11,035 nt of DNA from positions 1 to 11,035 of the forward strand of contig CANQEB010000065.1 of assembly GCA_947594085.1 (NCBI GenBank), in the 5' to 3' direction. Within the stretch, counting starts at the first letter, position 1, and every line of letters begins with the position of its first letter. A program made the position numbers and the translations under genes. The notes beneath the pieces are model-generated. The model was not told the DNA's origin. It searched no databases and saw only the letters and a list, made by a program, of their open reading frames with translations. This stretch comes from an uncultured Lachnospiraceae bacterium (GTDB lineage: Bacteria; Bacillota; Clostridia; Lachnospirales; Lachnospiraceae). Below, piece after piece: positions 1 to 6,633 of this stretch.

Positions 1-942
1 ATTTTTGATTTTGAATTGTGCATGCTGATGGTGAACGGTTCCCAGCTGGTGCTTCTGGATGCTTTCCTGGCATCGTTCCCGGTTCGGTTGCTGGAGGCAT
101 TGGCGGAGAATAAAGTGAGTTTTATTTTCTGGGTGCCGTCCATCATGGTCAACATAGCTAACTTAAAGCTCCTGGAGCGTGTACCTCTGCCAGATCTGAA
201 ATTGGTGTGGTTTGCAGGGGAAGTCTTTCCTACAAAACAGTTCCTGGTGTGGTACGATAATCTTCCGAATACGAAGTTCGCGAACCTGTATGGACCTATC
301 GAGATCACGCTTGACTGTACGTTCTACGTTGTCAATGAGCGGCCGGTAGAGAGCGAACCCTTACCGATAGGAGTCCCCTACCGCAATACGGATGTCCTGA
401 TCCTGAATGAGAATGATCGGCCCTGTGAGATCGGGGAGGAAGGGGAACTTTGCGTACGTGGAACTTCCCTGGCTATGGGTTATTACAATAATCCGGAGAA
501 GACGGCCGCGGTCTTTACACAGAATCCGCTAAATAAGTCTTATCCGGAGACCATCTACAGGACCGGCGATATGGTTTACCGGCGGAAAGACGGAAACATC
601 ATGTTTAAGGGAAGGAAAGACAGTCTGATAAAGCATATGGGTTATCGTATCGAGCTTGGGGAGATTGAACATGTCATAGAGAACGAACTTAAGATCGCCA
701 AGTATTGCTGTGCGGTTTACCAGTACGAGAAAAAAGAGATAGTTCTTTATTATGAAAATGATAGAGATATATCAGAGAAAGAATTCCGGACTGCACTGAG
801 CAAAGAGTTTCCTGCCTATATGATTCCCGGCCTGTTTGAGAGGATGACCGAGCTGCCTCGGAATACAAACGGTAAGATTGACCGTCTGCTGTTGAAAATG
901 AAAGCAAATGCGGATCCAGGTATGCGGGGGGGTATCACGTAA
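1..942 (+). CDS. DltA-like amino-acid adenylating ligase, C-terminal part (5' end outside window)
   Basis: The reading frame is open from base 1 to TAA at 940-942, giving 313 codons, so the true start lies upstream. It covers the C-terminal part of an ANL-superfamily adenylation domain of the stand-alone D-alanine ligase (DltA) type. These enzymes form an aminoacyl-AMP and pass the aminoacyl group to a carrier protein. Visible motifs are an A5-like NLYGPIEIT (283-309), YRTGD (A7, about 556-570), the hinge and GYRIELGEIE region (A8, about 613-669) and NGKID (A10, about 868-882), whose lysine is the catalytic one in this family. It aligns by eye along its whole length with the next gene at roughly 60% identity, so the two look like a tandem duplication. 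Two oddities: A5 has Ile where the family has Thr, and the stretch after FD at the left edge is three residues shorter than in the paralogue. The amino-acid substrate is unknown. Confidence 0.85.
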   Translation: MFDFELCMLMVNGSQLVLLDAFLASFPVRLLEALAENKVSFIFWVPSIMVNIANLKLLERVPLPDLKLVWFAGEVFPTKQFLVWYDNLPNTKFANLYGPIEITLDCTFYVVNERPVESEPLPIGVPYRNTDVLILNENDRPCEIGEEGELCVRGTSLAMGYYNNPEKTAAVFTQNPLNKSYPETIYRTGDMVYRRKDGNIMFKGRKDSLIKHMGYRIELGEIEHVIENELKIAKYCCAVYQYEKKEIVLYYENDRDISEKEFRTALSKEFPAYMIPGLFERMTELPRNTNGKIDRLLLKMKANADPGMRGGIT

Positions 943-978
943 AGAGAAGGGAATGGAAACAGGATAGTCGGGTTGTAA

Positions 979-1010
979 TTCTCCTTATTCCTGATAGGGG
1001 AGAAAGGAGG
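979..1010 (+). promoter_or_regulatory. Alternative hairpins around the ribosome binding site of the second ligase
   Basis: TTCTCC at 979-984 can pair with GGAGAA at 999-1004, and TAT at 986-988 with ATA at 994-996, leaving a short loop. This leaves GGAGG (1006-1010) free for the ATG at 1019. The same left arm can instead pair with the ribosome binding site: bases 979-986 oppose 1004-1011 in an 8-pair helix with one G-T wobble, which would hide it. The two folds exclude each other. The pairing is read directly from the sequence. A switching role is inference, because pyrimidine tracts complementary to an SD can occur by chance. Confidence 0.35.
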
Positions 1011-1018
1011 ATTGCCTG

Positions 1019-2551
1019 ATGCTTCATATCGTATCACAATACCTGCATACTTCTGCGGAGTTATATCCGGAGCATATAGCGCTTGCGGACGGAAAGCGGA
1101 AGATAAGCTACGCCGATTTTCTTGCGGAAGCGGAGTGCATCGCTGCCGGGCTGGTCAGAAGAAAGCGGTTCAAAAAGCCCGTGGCAGTACTGATGGATAA
1201 GAGCGCCCAGGCGGTAGCCGCATTTCTTGGAGTGGCAATGTCCGGAAATTTTTACACGGTCATTGATACAAAGATGCCCGAAACACGGGTAGAAAAGATT
1301 CTGGACACATTCCGGCCCGCGGCTATCCTGACGGACAGGAAAAATGCAAAGAAAGCAGAGAGCCTGGTGGATTCATGCGGGGCAGATCTGATGAGTTATG
1401 AAGATACCATTGGCGCATCAATAGACGAAGGCCTGCGGGAGGAAATGAAACAGGCGGAGGCCAGGATTATTGATACGGATATCCTGTATGTGCTGTTTAC
1501 TTCCGGTTCCACGGGAATCCCCAAGGGAGTGATCATCACCCACCGTTCCGTGATCGACTATACAGAATGGGCTTCGGAAACGTTTGGCCTGGATCATGAT
1601 ACTGTATTCGGCAACCAGGCGCCGTTCTATTTTGACAATTCGGTGCTGGATATTTACTCAGCAGTCAGGAACGGGGCGACGCTTCATGTCATACCGCAGA
1701 TGAATTTCGCGTTCCCGATCCGCTTGCTGGAATATGTCCGGGATAACGGGATCAATACCGTGTTCTGGGTGCCGACCGTGCTGTCAAGGATAGCTGACAT
1801 GGGAATATTGGATAAATGTGATGTTAGCTGTCTGAAGAAAGTGCTGTTTGCGGGGGAAGTCATGCCGGCGCGTCAGCTGAATGTATGGATAAAAAAGCTT
1901 CCTGAAGCACTTTTTGCCAATCTTTACGGGCCGACGGAGATAACGGTTGACTGTACCTATTATATTGTGGATCGTGAGATATCTGATAAGGAATCCGTGC
2001 CAATCGGGTATCCCTGCATGAATACGGATATCCTTGTCCTGAATGAAAAGAATGAACCGGCTGCAACAGGTGAAAAAGGAGAGCTCTGTGTCCGGGGATC
2101 GTCCTTGGCGTTAGGCTACTACAATAACCCGGAGAAAACGGAAGCGGCATTCGTGCAGAATCCGCTGAATACTACATACCGGGAATTGATTTACCGTACC
2201 GGGGATATCGTCCATTACAATGAGCGAGGCGAGATCATCTATGACGGCAGGGCGGATTCCCAAGTCAAGCATACGGGACACCGGATCGAACTGGGAGAGA
2301 TTGAGACGGCGGTATCCTCGCTTCCTGGCATCGCTATGAACTGTTGTCTGCATAAAATAGAGACGGATCAACTGGTACTGTATTATACAGGGGATATCGA
2401 AAGTGAAGAGATCCGCATAGAACTGGCTGTACTTCTGCCGGAATATATGCTCCCGAATATCTGCGTCAAGTTGGCGCAGATGCCCCTGAATATGAATGGA
2501 AAGATTGACCGGCTGAAGCTTCGAGGCAGCATGTCAGATTTGACTGTATGA
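1019..2551 (+). CDS. Stand-alone DltA-like amino-acid adenylating ligase (second copy)
   Basis: A complete 510-residue ANL enzyme, the usual length for DltA-type amino-acid:carrier-protein ligases. It would activate an amino acid with ATP and load it onto a phosphopantetheine carrier, probably the one encoded next. Motifs in order: P-loop TSGSTGIPKG (161-170), FDNSVLD (A4, 205-211) with Asp206 at the position that binds the substrate amino group in amino-acid-activating domains, NLYGPTEIT (A5, 301-309), YRTGD (A7, 392-396), the hinge and HRIELGEIE (A8, 411-429) and NGKIDR (A10, 493-498) with catalytic Lys495. There is no fused carrier or condensation domain, unlike a modular NRPS. The ATG is set by GGAGG at 1006-1010, 8 bases upstream. 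It follows the first copy after 76 bp and is followed by a carrier-protein gene, the dltA-dltC logic. No dltB or dltD is seen, so teichoic-acid D-alanylation is unlikely. Substrate not predicted. Confidence 0.9.
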   Translation: MLHIVSQYLHTSAELYPEHIALADGKRKISYADFLAEAECIAAGLVRRKRFKKPVAVLMDKSAQAVAAFLGVAMSGNFYTVIDTKMPETRVEKILDTFRPAAILTDRKNAKKAESLVDSCGADLMSYEDTIGASIDEGLREEMKQAEARIIDTDILYVLFTSGSTGIPKGVIITHRSVIDYTEWASETFGLDHDTVFGNQAPFYFDNSVLDIYSAVRNGATLHVIPQMNFAFPIRLLEYVRDNGINTVFWVPTVLSRIADMGILDKCDVSCLKKVLFAGEVMPARQLNVWIKKLPEALFANLYGPTEITVDCTYYIVDREISDKESVPIGYPCMNTDILVLNEKNEPAATGEKGELCVRGSSLALGYYNNPEKTEAAFVQNPLNTTYRELIYRTGDIVHYNERGEIIYDGRADSQVKHTGHRIELGEIETAVSSLPGIAMNCCLHKIETDQLVLYYTGDIESEEIRIELAVLLPEYMLPNICVKLAQMPLNMNGKIDRLKLRGSMSDLTV

Positions 2552-2582
2552 TTATGTGTATTTTGCCAAGTAAAATAAAATG

Positions 2583-2589
2583 TGGAGGT
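2583..2589 (+). promoter_or_regulatory. Ribosome binding site deciding the carrier protein 1 start
   Basis: TGGAGGT lies 7 bases before ATG 2597. An in-frame GTG at 2582 overlaps this site and has nothing suitable upstream, so ATG 2597 is the start. Confidence 0.75.
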
Positions 2590-2596
2590 AAGAAGG

Positions 2597-2842
2597 ATGG
2601 AGCAGAACAATGAAAGAGTAATTATCGGAGAAATGCTGAAAGAAATCAGGCCGGAATTTGACTTCAGCGAGAGTGACAACTTTGTTGAGGATGGTATGCT
2701 GGACTCATTTGACATTATCACGCTGACAAATATGTTGGAAGAAAGATTCGGTATAAAAATCGATGGACTGGATATCGTGCCGGAAAATTTTTATACAGTC
2801 GGCAGTATAGCGGAACTGGTGAGAAAAAGCGGGGAGAAATAA
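2597..2842 (+). CDS. Acyl/aminoacyl carrier protein 1 (DltC-like)
   Basis: An 81-residue acidic protein of carrier-protein size and pattern. Ser37 in the DGMLDSFDI motif (32-40) is the expected phosphopantetheine attachment site, followed by the helix II-like stretch ITLTNMLEERFGI and a C-terminal helix ending the domain. The DG-LDS form of the motif resembles DltC and PCP-type carriers more than housekeeping AcpP. It sits 45 bp after the second DltA-like ligase and directly abuts the ketosynthase gene. It is therefore the likely acceptor of the amino acid activated by one or both ligases, and the likely partner of the ketosynthase. A 4'-phosphopantetheinyl transferase is not encoded in the window and would have to act in trans. 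Partner assignment is inference; the fold and the serine site are clear. Confidence 0.9.
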   Translation: MEQNNERVIIGEMLKEIRPEFDFSESDNFVEDGMLDSFDIITLTNMLEERFGIKIDGLDIVPENFYTVGSIAELVRKSGEK

Positions 2843-3913
2843 ATGCAGACGGTATTCAAAGGAAAGCGGGTATCCGCGATCCTTGGGATTGTTCCGGAGG
2901 AAGAATCCTTTTTTGATGAGGAAGTAAACAATTATTCATTTCCGGTAAGACAGACGCTTCGGCTGAAAAAAATAATGGGTTTTAACAAGCATCGCCTGTC
3001 CAAAGAAAATTCAACGGTTTCTGATTTTGCCGTATATGGAATGAACTATATTCTTTCTAATGGATGGATCCGTAGAGAGGATATCGGGGCGGTCATCGTG
3101 GTGACGTTGTGCCCGGATTATTTTGTTCCGCATATCAGTACGATCGTACAGGGTGAATGCGGCCTTGATCAAAATGTGATTTGCATGGATATCGCCCAGG
3201 GTTGCTGTGGTTTTTTGATCGGGCTTATGGAGGCATTCCTTTTGTTGGAACATTTAGGTGGGAAAAAAGTTATTCTGATCAACGGAGACATACTGAGCCA
3301 TAAGGTTTCGAAGAAGGACCGAAATGATTTCCCGCTGGCAGGAGATGCCGCAACGGTTACGATTGTTGAGAATGACAGCCAGGCGGGGGATATTTATTAT
3401 GAAATGCATATGGATGGAAGTAAGGGGGATGCATTAAAGATACCTGCCGGGGCATTCCGGATGCCAAGCACATCGGAAACGGCCAGGATGACAGACCAGG
3501 GCGATGGTAATTTCAGGTCCCTTGACCATATGCATATGGATGGAGGGGCCGTGTTTAATTTTGTCCAGACAGAGGTTCCGCCACTGATTGCACATATGTT
3601 GAAAGAAACGGGTGAGACGGTGGATACTATCGATTATTTCCTGTTCCACCAGCCCAATAAGTTCATGCTCCAGAAGCTGGCCGAGAAAGCGGGCATACCG
3701 GCAGAAAAAATGCCGATGGATCTGGTAGAAAACTACGGAAATCCAAGCGGAGCGTCGATACCAATGGTTGTTGTAACAGATCTGGCCAATAAACTTACAT
3801 CTGGCATGTATAAATGTTGTCTGTCTGCGTTTGGATCAGGATTAGCCTGGGGCGGTATGGTGATGGAATGGGGCAATCTTGAAAAGTGTGAGTTAATCGT
3901 GAGTACTTTGTAG
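2843..3913 (+). CDS. 3-oxoacyl-ACP synthase III-like (FabH-family) condensing enzyme
   Basis: A 356-residue thiolase-fold protein, slightly longer than FabH (about 317-330). The family triad is visible: Cys121 in DIAQGCCGF (116-124), His269 in FLFHQPN (266-272) and Asn300 in ENYGNPSGASIP (296-307). The FabH-type segments DGSKGDAL (191-198) and MDGGAVFNF (232-240) and the C-terminal FGSGLAWGG (330-338) are also present. Such enzymes take an acyl group on the cysteine and condense it with malonyl-ACP, or in specialised relatives transfer it to an amine or hydroxyl or join two carrier-bound units. Cys122 directly follows the nucleophile where FabH usually has Ala. The gene starts at the base after the stop of carrier protein 1, with GGGGAG (2831-2836) as ribosome binding site, so the two are probably translationally coupled. 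No FabD, FabG or FabZ partner is present, arguing for one condensation or transfer step and against housekeeping fatty-acid synthesis. Confidence 0.9.
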   Translation: MQTVFKGKRVSAILGIVPEEESFFDEEVNNYSFPVRQTLRLKKIMGFNKHRLSKENSTVSDFAVYGMNYILSNGWIRREDIGAVIVVTLCPDYFVPHISTIVQGECGLDQNVICMDIAQGCCGFLIGLMEAFLLLEHLGGKKVILINGDILSHKVSKKDRNDFPLAGDAATVTIVENDSQAGDIYYEMHMDGSKGDALKIPAGAFRMPSTSETARMTDQGDGNFRSLDHMHMDGGAVFNFVQTEVPPLIAHMLKETGETVDTIDYFLFHQPNKFMLQKLAEKAGIPAEKMPMDLVENYGNPSGASIPMVVVTDLANKLTSGMYKCCLSAFGSGLAWGGMVMEWGNLEKCELIVSTL

Positions 3914-3916
3914 GAT

Positions 3917-3944
3917 TTGAACCTGTACGGAAGGGACTTAATAT
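3917..3944 (+). promoter_or_regulatory. Possible weak internal promoter before the GNAT gene
   Basis: TTGAAC (3917-3922) and TAATAT (3939-3944) are 16 bases apart and each matches four of six bases of the sigma-A consensus. They lie in the 71-bp gap after the ketosynthase, one of the longer gaps of the operon. The match is weak and could be chance in an A/T-rich gap. Confidence 0.2.
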
Positions 3945-3992
3945 ATGAACGGGTGCCGTGATTGTTTGCCAGGAGGTGTATCTGGTGTTTGA
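3945..3992 (+). CDS. Possible 15-codon leader peptide overlapping the GNAT start
   Basis: ATG 3945 opens a 15-codon frame (MNGCRDCLPGGVSGV) ending with TGA at 3990-3992. A purine-rich GGAAGGGA (3929-3936) lies 8 bases upstream. The frame runs over the ribosome binding site (3971-3976) and the GTG start (3985) of the GNAT gene in another frame, a geometry that would allow translational coupling. The short length makes a chance frame quite possible. Confidence 0.2.
   Translation: MNGCRDCLPGGVSGV
3971..3976 (+). promoter_or_regulatory. Ribosome binding site deciding the GNAT start
   Basis: A consensus AGGAGG lies 8 bases before GTG 3985. The farther in-frame GTG at 3958 has no comparable site, so translation most likely begins at 3985. 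Confidence 0.75.
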
Positions 3993-4800
3993 TATTCATG
4001 AGTATATGAGGCAGGTTGACAGTCTTAAAACCGGGGGAAGGCTGATAACAAATAACTTCCTGTCAGCGTCAAATTTGGAGCAGATTTCGCAGGAAGAGGA
4101 ATCAGAACTGCAATATAACGAGAAGGCAGTTGCTTTATTTCGCAAGGATTATGTGGTGAATCGGCTGTATTTCCATGTTGCCTCGCCGGAAGATATTAGT
4201 TTTTTAAAAGAGCTGCTCCTGAAAGCGCCGTATAAACCGGTCGTTACGGACTGTGTTGGTAAAAAGAATGATTTGGATCCTTTAGAGGATGCGATCTGTG
4301 GCATAGGGTTTGAGACGCATGTACATATGAGCCGGTGGAAAACGAGCCGCATCAATTTTATATCCGAATCAATGCTCAGATATATGTATGAATCGGATGA
4401 TTTTTTTAAGGCAAAGTCAAGCGATACAGATGCGATTGCTGCGATTTTGGATGATACTTTTGATCCATATGTTTCCTGGCTTCCGACCAGAGAATCTTTA
4501 ACGGAATTAATCAATGATGGGTTGATATTCTGTGCAGCCAAGGCAGGTCATATCATTGCTGTGGCATGTTTGCAGAAGATAGGGAGAAGCAGCATATACT
4601 CATACCAGCTTGCGGTTGTTCCAAGGCTGCGCAGCAGTGGGATAGGGTATATGTTGTGGCAGTATGCATTAAGCCATTTTAAAGATAGCCGGATTATCAC
4701 ATCCTGGTCGGATGACAAGAATACGGCTATCAACCGGCTGCATGAAATGGCAGGGTTCACATGTGATGGCCTGCGAGATTATGTTTTGATATGGAAATAG
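3985..4800 (+). CDS. GNAT-family N-acyltransferase with an extra N-terminal domain
   Basis: A 271-residue protein starting at GTG 3985. The C-terminal half (about 142-271) is a GNAT domain. It has a beta-strand followed by the acyl-CoA pyrophosphate-binding motif LAVVPRLRSSGIGYML (209-224; the R/Q-x-x-G-x-G/A form is R216-S-S-G-I-G221) and the late segment NTAINRLHEMAGF (246-258), typical of these folds. GNATs move an acyl group from CoA, or in some branches from ACP, to an amine. The first 140 residues do not match a family I can name; they may be a degenerate second GNAT lobe or a substrate-binding domain. Lying between the ketosynthase and carrier protein 2, it could N-acylate a carrier-bound amino acid or the finished product, but this is inference from position. 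The 71-bp gap before it may hold a weak promoter and a leader frame. Confidence 0.8.
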   Translation: MFDIHEYMRQVDSLKTGGRLITNNFLSASNLEQISQEEESELQYNEKAVALFRKDYVVNRLYFHVASPEDISFLKELLLKAPYKPVVTDCVGKKNDLDPLEDAICGIGFETHVHMSRWKTSRINFISESMLRYMYESDDFFKAKSSDTDAIAAILDDTFDPYVSWLPTRESLTELINDGLIFCAAKAGHIIAVACLQKIGRSSIYSYQLAVVPRLRSSGIGYMLWQYALSHFKDSRIITSWSDDKNTAINRLHEMAGFTCDGLRDYVLIWK

Positions 4801-4858
4801 GTATGTACGGTGTGCTGAAAAGCGATACATAAAACAATATAGACAGGAGCGAAATAGA

Positions 4859-5089
4859 ATGGACAAGAAAGAAAAAATCAGGAAAATGATTGCGGAAATA
4901 CTGAGAGTAAATGAGGATGAAATCAAAGAGGATACAGCTATAGGCGACATCCCAAGCTGGGATTCCCTAAACCAGCTCCGAATCCTGGCAGCAGTCGAAT
5001 CAGAGTTTGGAATCCAGTTTACGCCTGATGTATTGATGGAAATGGAAGATTTTTCCGATATCGTCCAGGCCGTTGAAGAACGTGCATAA
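4859..5089 (+). CDS. Acyl carrier protein 2
   Basis: A 76-residue carrier protein. Ser36 in the IPSWDSLNQL motif (31-40) is the expected phosphopantetheine site, preceded by a lysine/glutamate-rich first helix and followed by the helix II-like stretch RILAAVESEFGI. The WDSL form differs from the LDSF form of carrier protein 1, so the two are diverged and probably serve different partners. AGGAG at 4845-4849 lies 9 bases before the ATG. Only 11 bp separate it from the downstream AMP ligase, so that ligase is the likeliest enzyme to load it. Pairing is inferred from adjacency; the domain assignment is firm. Confidence 0.9.
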   Translation: MDKKEKIRKMIAEILRVNEDEIKEDTAIGDIPSWDSLNQLRILAAVESEFGIQFTPDVLMEMEDFSDIVQAVEERA

Positions 5090-5100
5090 AGAGGTACTGC

Positions 5101-6612
5101 GTGGCAATGACACCTTTGAAATTAAATATCTGTGATACGGAGAAACCTGTAGTCCAAAGGATACTTGAGTATGCAGGTGCGAAACCGGATGACATTGCGA
5201 TTATCGCGAAGGATAAGGAAACAAAATATCAGGAATTAGCCGATATGATTCTTTCTGTTCAGGACTGGATAAAATCTTTTGGGGTCAGACCGGGTGACTG
5301 TGTGGCAGTGCAGGCAATCCATGAGGATATCTGTATTGCCTGCTTTTATGCGGTACATCTGGCAGGTGCTATCCTTGTCCCATTGGAGAAAAGCGCCTCA
5401 CAGGAAAGAATGTGCGAAATCGCGGATGAAACGGGGGCTGTCCTGGTCATTAGCTGCCAGGCTGAAAGTTCTGATTCCAGGTGGGTAGATTATGACACAG
5501 TCCGCCGAATTTCCCATAAGGAAGTCTTTTCCGTAGGAAACAGTATTTCCTATCCGGACATCGACTCCCCCTGTGAGATGGTATTTACCACAGGAACCAC
5601 CGGAAAATCAAAGGGAACCCTGATGTCACACCGGAACATTTCCTGGTATGCCTACAGCATTGCCCGGTGTGTTGAGATGAAGGAGGGAAACCGCTTTTTT
5701 ATCACCACGCCCCTGAATCATGCGGGCGGTCTGCGGCGTACCCATCTGTCACTGGCGAACGGATGCTGCGTCGTGTACCTTGACGGATTGGGAAACCTTG
5801 CACGGTACTTCCGATATATACAGAAATACCGTGTCACTTCCCTTTATCTTCCGCCGGTGGCGATCCGTATCCTGCTGTCCAGAACAGGAGATAAGCTGTC
5901 CGAATTCAGGGACCAGATCGATTTCGTGTATTCGAGTTCCTCCGCGCTTCCGTCCGGGGATTGTGAAAAACTGGGACGTTTGTTGCCCAAAACACGGCTT
6001 TACAATGCATATGAAGCATCAGAAACTCCCGGGGTCAGCGCATATGAGTATAATATGGGCGGCGTCCTTAAAGACTGCATGGGGGAGGCCAACGCAGGGG
6101 TAGAGCTGGGAATTCTTATGCCGGATGGGACGATAGTATCAGGCGGGGAGAAAGAAGGCCAGATATGTGTCAGAAGCCGGATGAATATGATGGAGTATTA
6201 CAGGGAACCGGAGCTGACCGCCTCGGTATGGCAGGCCGGATGGTTTGTATCGAATGACCTGGGCCGTATGGATGCACAGGGACGCATCTATTACAGAGGG
6301 CGCAAGGGGGACGTCATTAATATCGGGGGATATAAGATCGCGCCTACAGATGTGGAGGAAACCGCCTTGTTAAGCGGGTTAATAAATGAGTGCGTCTGTG
6401 TGGAAGACTGTGATGAAAACGGTATATCATACTTAAAACTAATTGTGGTGCCGAATGGAACAAAGCCTTTTGATGCCAATGAACTGGCAGGTTTCCTCGC
6501 CGGCAGGCTTGAGGGTTATAAAGTTCCGCAGAAAATTGAAATATCAGATAGGATAGCGAAGACGTTCAATGGCAAAATCGACAGGAAAGTGTACAGGCAG
6601 CCGGAAAAATAA
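5101..6612 (+). CDS. AMP-dependent acyl ligase (acyl-CoA synthetase / acyl-ACP ligase type)
   Basis: A 503-residue ANL enzyme distinct from the two DltA-like ligases. Motifs: FTTGTTGKSKG (A3, 162-172), LNHAGG (205-210) as in acyl- and aryl-CoA ligases, YEASE (A5, 304-308), the ND of A7 (385-386), GRKGDVINIGGYKI (A8, 400-413) and FNGKIDRK (A10, 489-496) with catalytic Lys492. It lacks the FDxS amino-group-binding motif of amino-acid activators, so a carboxylic acid without an alpha-amino group is the more likely substrate. The product would be an acyl-AMP passed either to CoA or to the adjacent carrier protein 2; the 11-bp gap favours the latter. The start is uncertain: GTG 5101 lies 5 bases after GAGGT (5091-5095), while ATG 5107, two codons later, lies 11 bases after it. 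Substrate chain length cannot be read from sequence. Confidence 0.88.
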   Translation: MAMTPLKLNICDTEKPVVQRILEYAGAKPDDIAIIAKDKETKYQELADMILSVQDWIKSFGVRPGDCVAVQAIHEDICIACFYAVHLAGAILVPLEKSASQERMCEIADETGAVLVISCQAESSDSRWVDYDTVRRISHKEVFSVGNSISYPDIDSPCEMVFTTGTTGKSKGTLMSHRNISWYAYSIARCVEMKEGNRFFITTPLNHAGGLRRTHLSLANGCCVVYLDGLGNLARYFRYIQKYRVTSLYLPPVAIRILLSRTGDKLSEFRDQIDFVYSSSSALPSGDCEKLGRLLPKTRLYNAYEASETPGVSAYEYNMGGVLKDCMGEANAGVELGILMPDGTIVSGGEKEGQICVRSRMNMMEYYREPELTASVWQAGWFVSNDLGRMDAQGRIYYRGRKGDVINIGGYKIAPTDVEETALLSGLINECVCVEDCDENGISYLKLIVVPNGTKPFDANELAGFLAGRLEGYKVPQKIEISDRIAKTFNGKIDRKVYRQPEK

Positions 6613-6633
6613 GACACGGGAGAGGAGCCATTT

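Noticed and set aside
16..18. TTG that could serve as the start of the first gene
   Set aside because: The frame is open upstream to base 1, and the protein aligns with the middle of its paralogue, so the gene is cut by the window edge and does not start here.
1891..1916. A/T-rich hairpin with a T run inside the second ligase
   Set aside because: The stem is interrupted, has few G-C pairs and a very small loop, so it is much weaker than the permease hairpin.
2540..2576. TTGACT and TAAAAT as a promoter before carrier protein 1
   Set aside because: The spacing is about 25 bases, too long for a sigma-A promoter.
1..2842. Teichoic-acid D-alanylation (dlt) operon
   Set aside because: The ligases and carrier resemble DltA and DltC, but neither DltB nor DltD is present and a FabH-like gene follows directly.
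3404..3544. 15-bp direct repeat ATGCATATGGATGGA (3404-3418 and 3530-3544), the second overlapping a 14-bp palindrome at 3526-3539
   Set aside because: Both copies encode His-Met-Asp-Gly stretches at two separate conserved positions of the FabH family, so protein constraint explains them.
5720..6103. 127-codon plus-strand frame inside the acyl ligase
   Set aside because: It lies in another frame within a gene whose motifs are continuous across the region, with no ribosome binding site or domain of its own.
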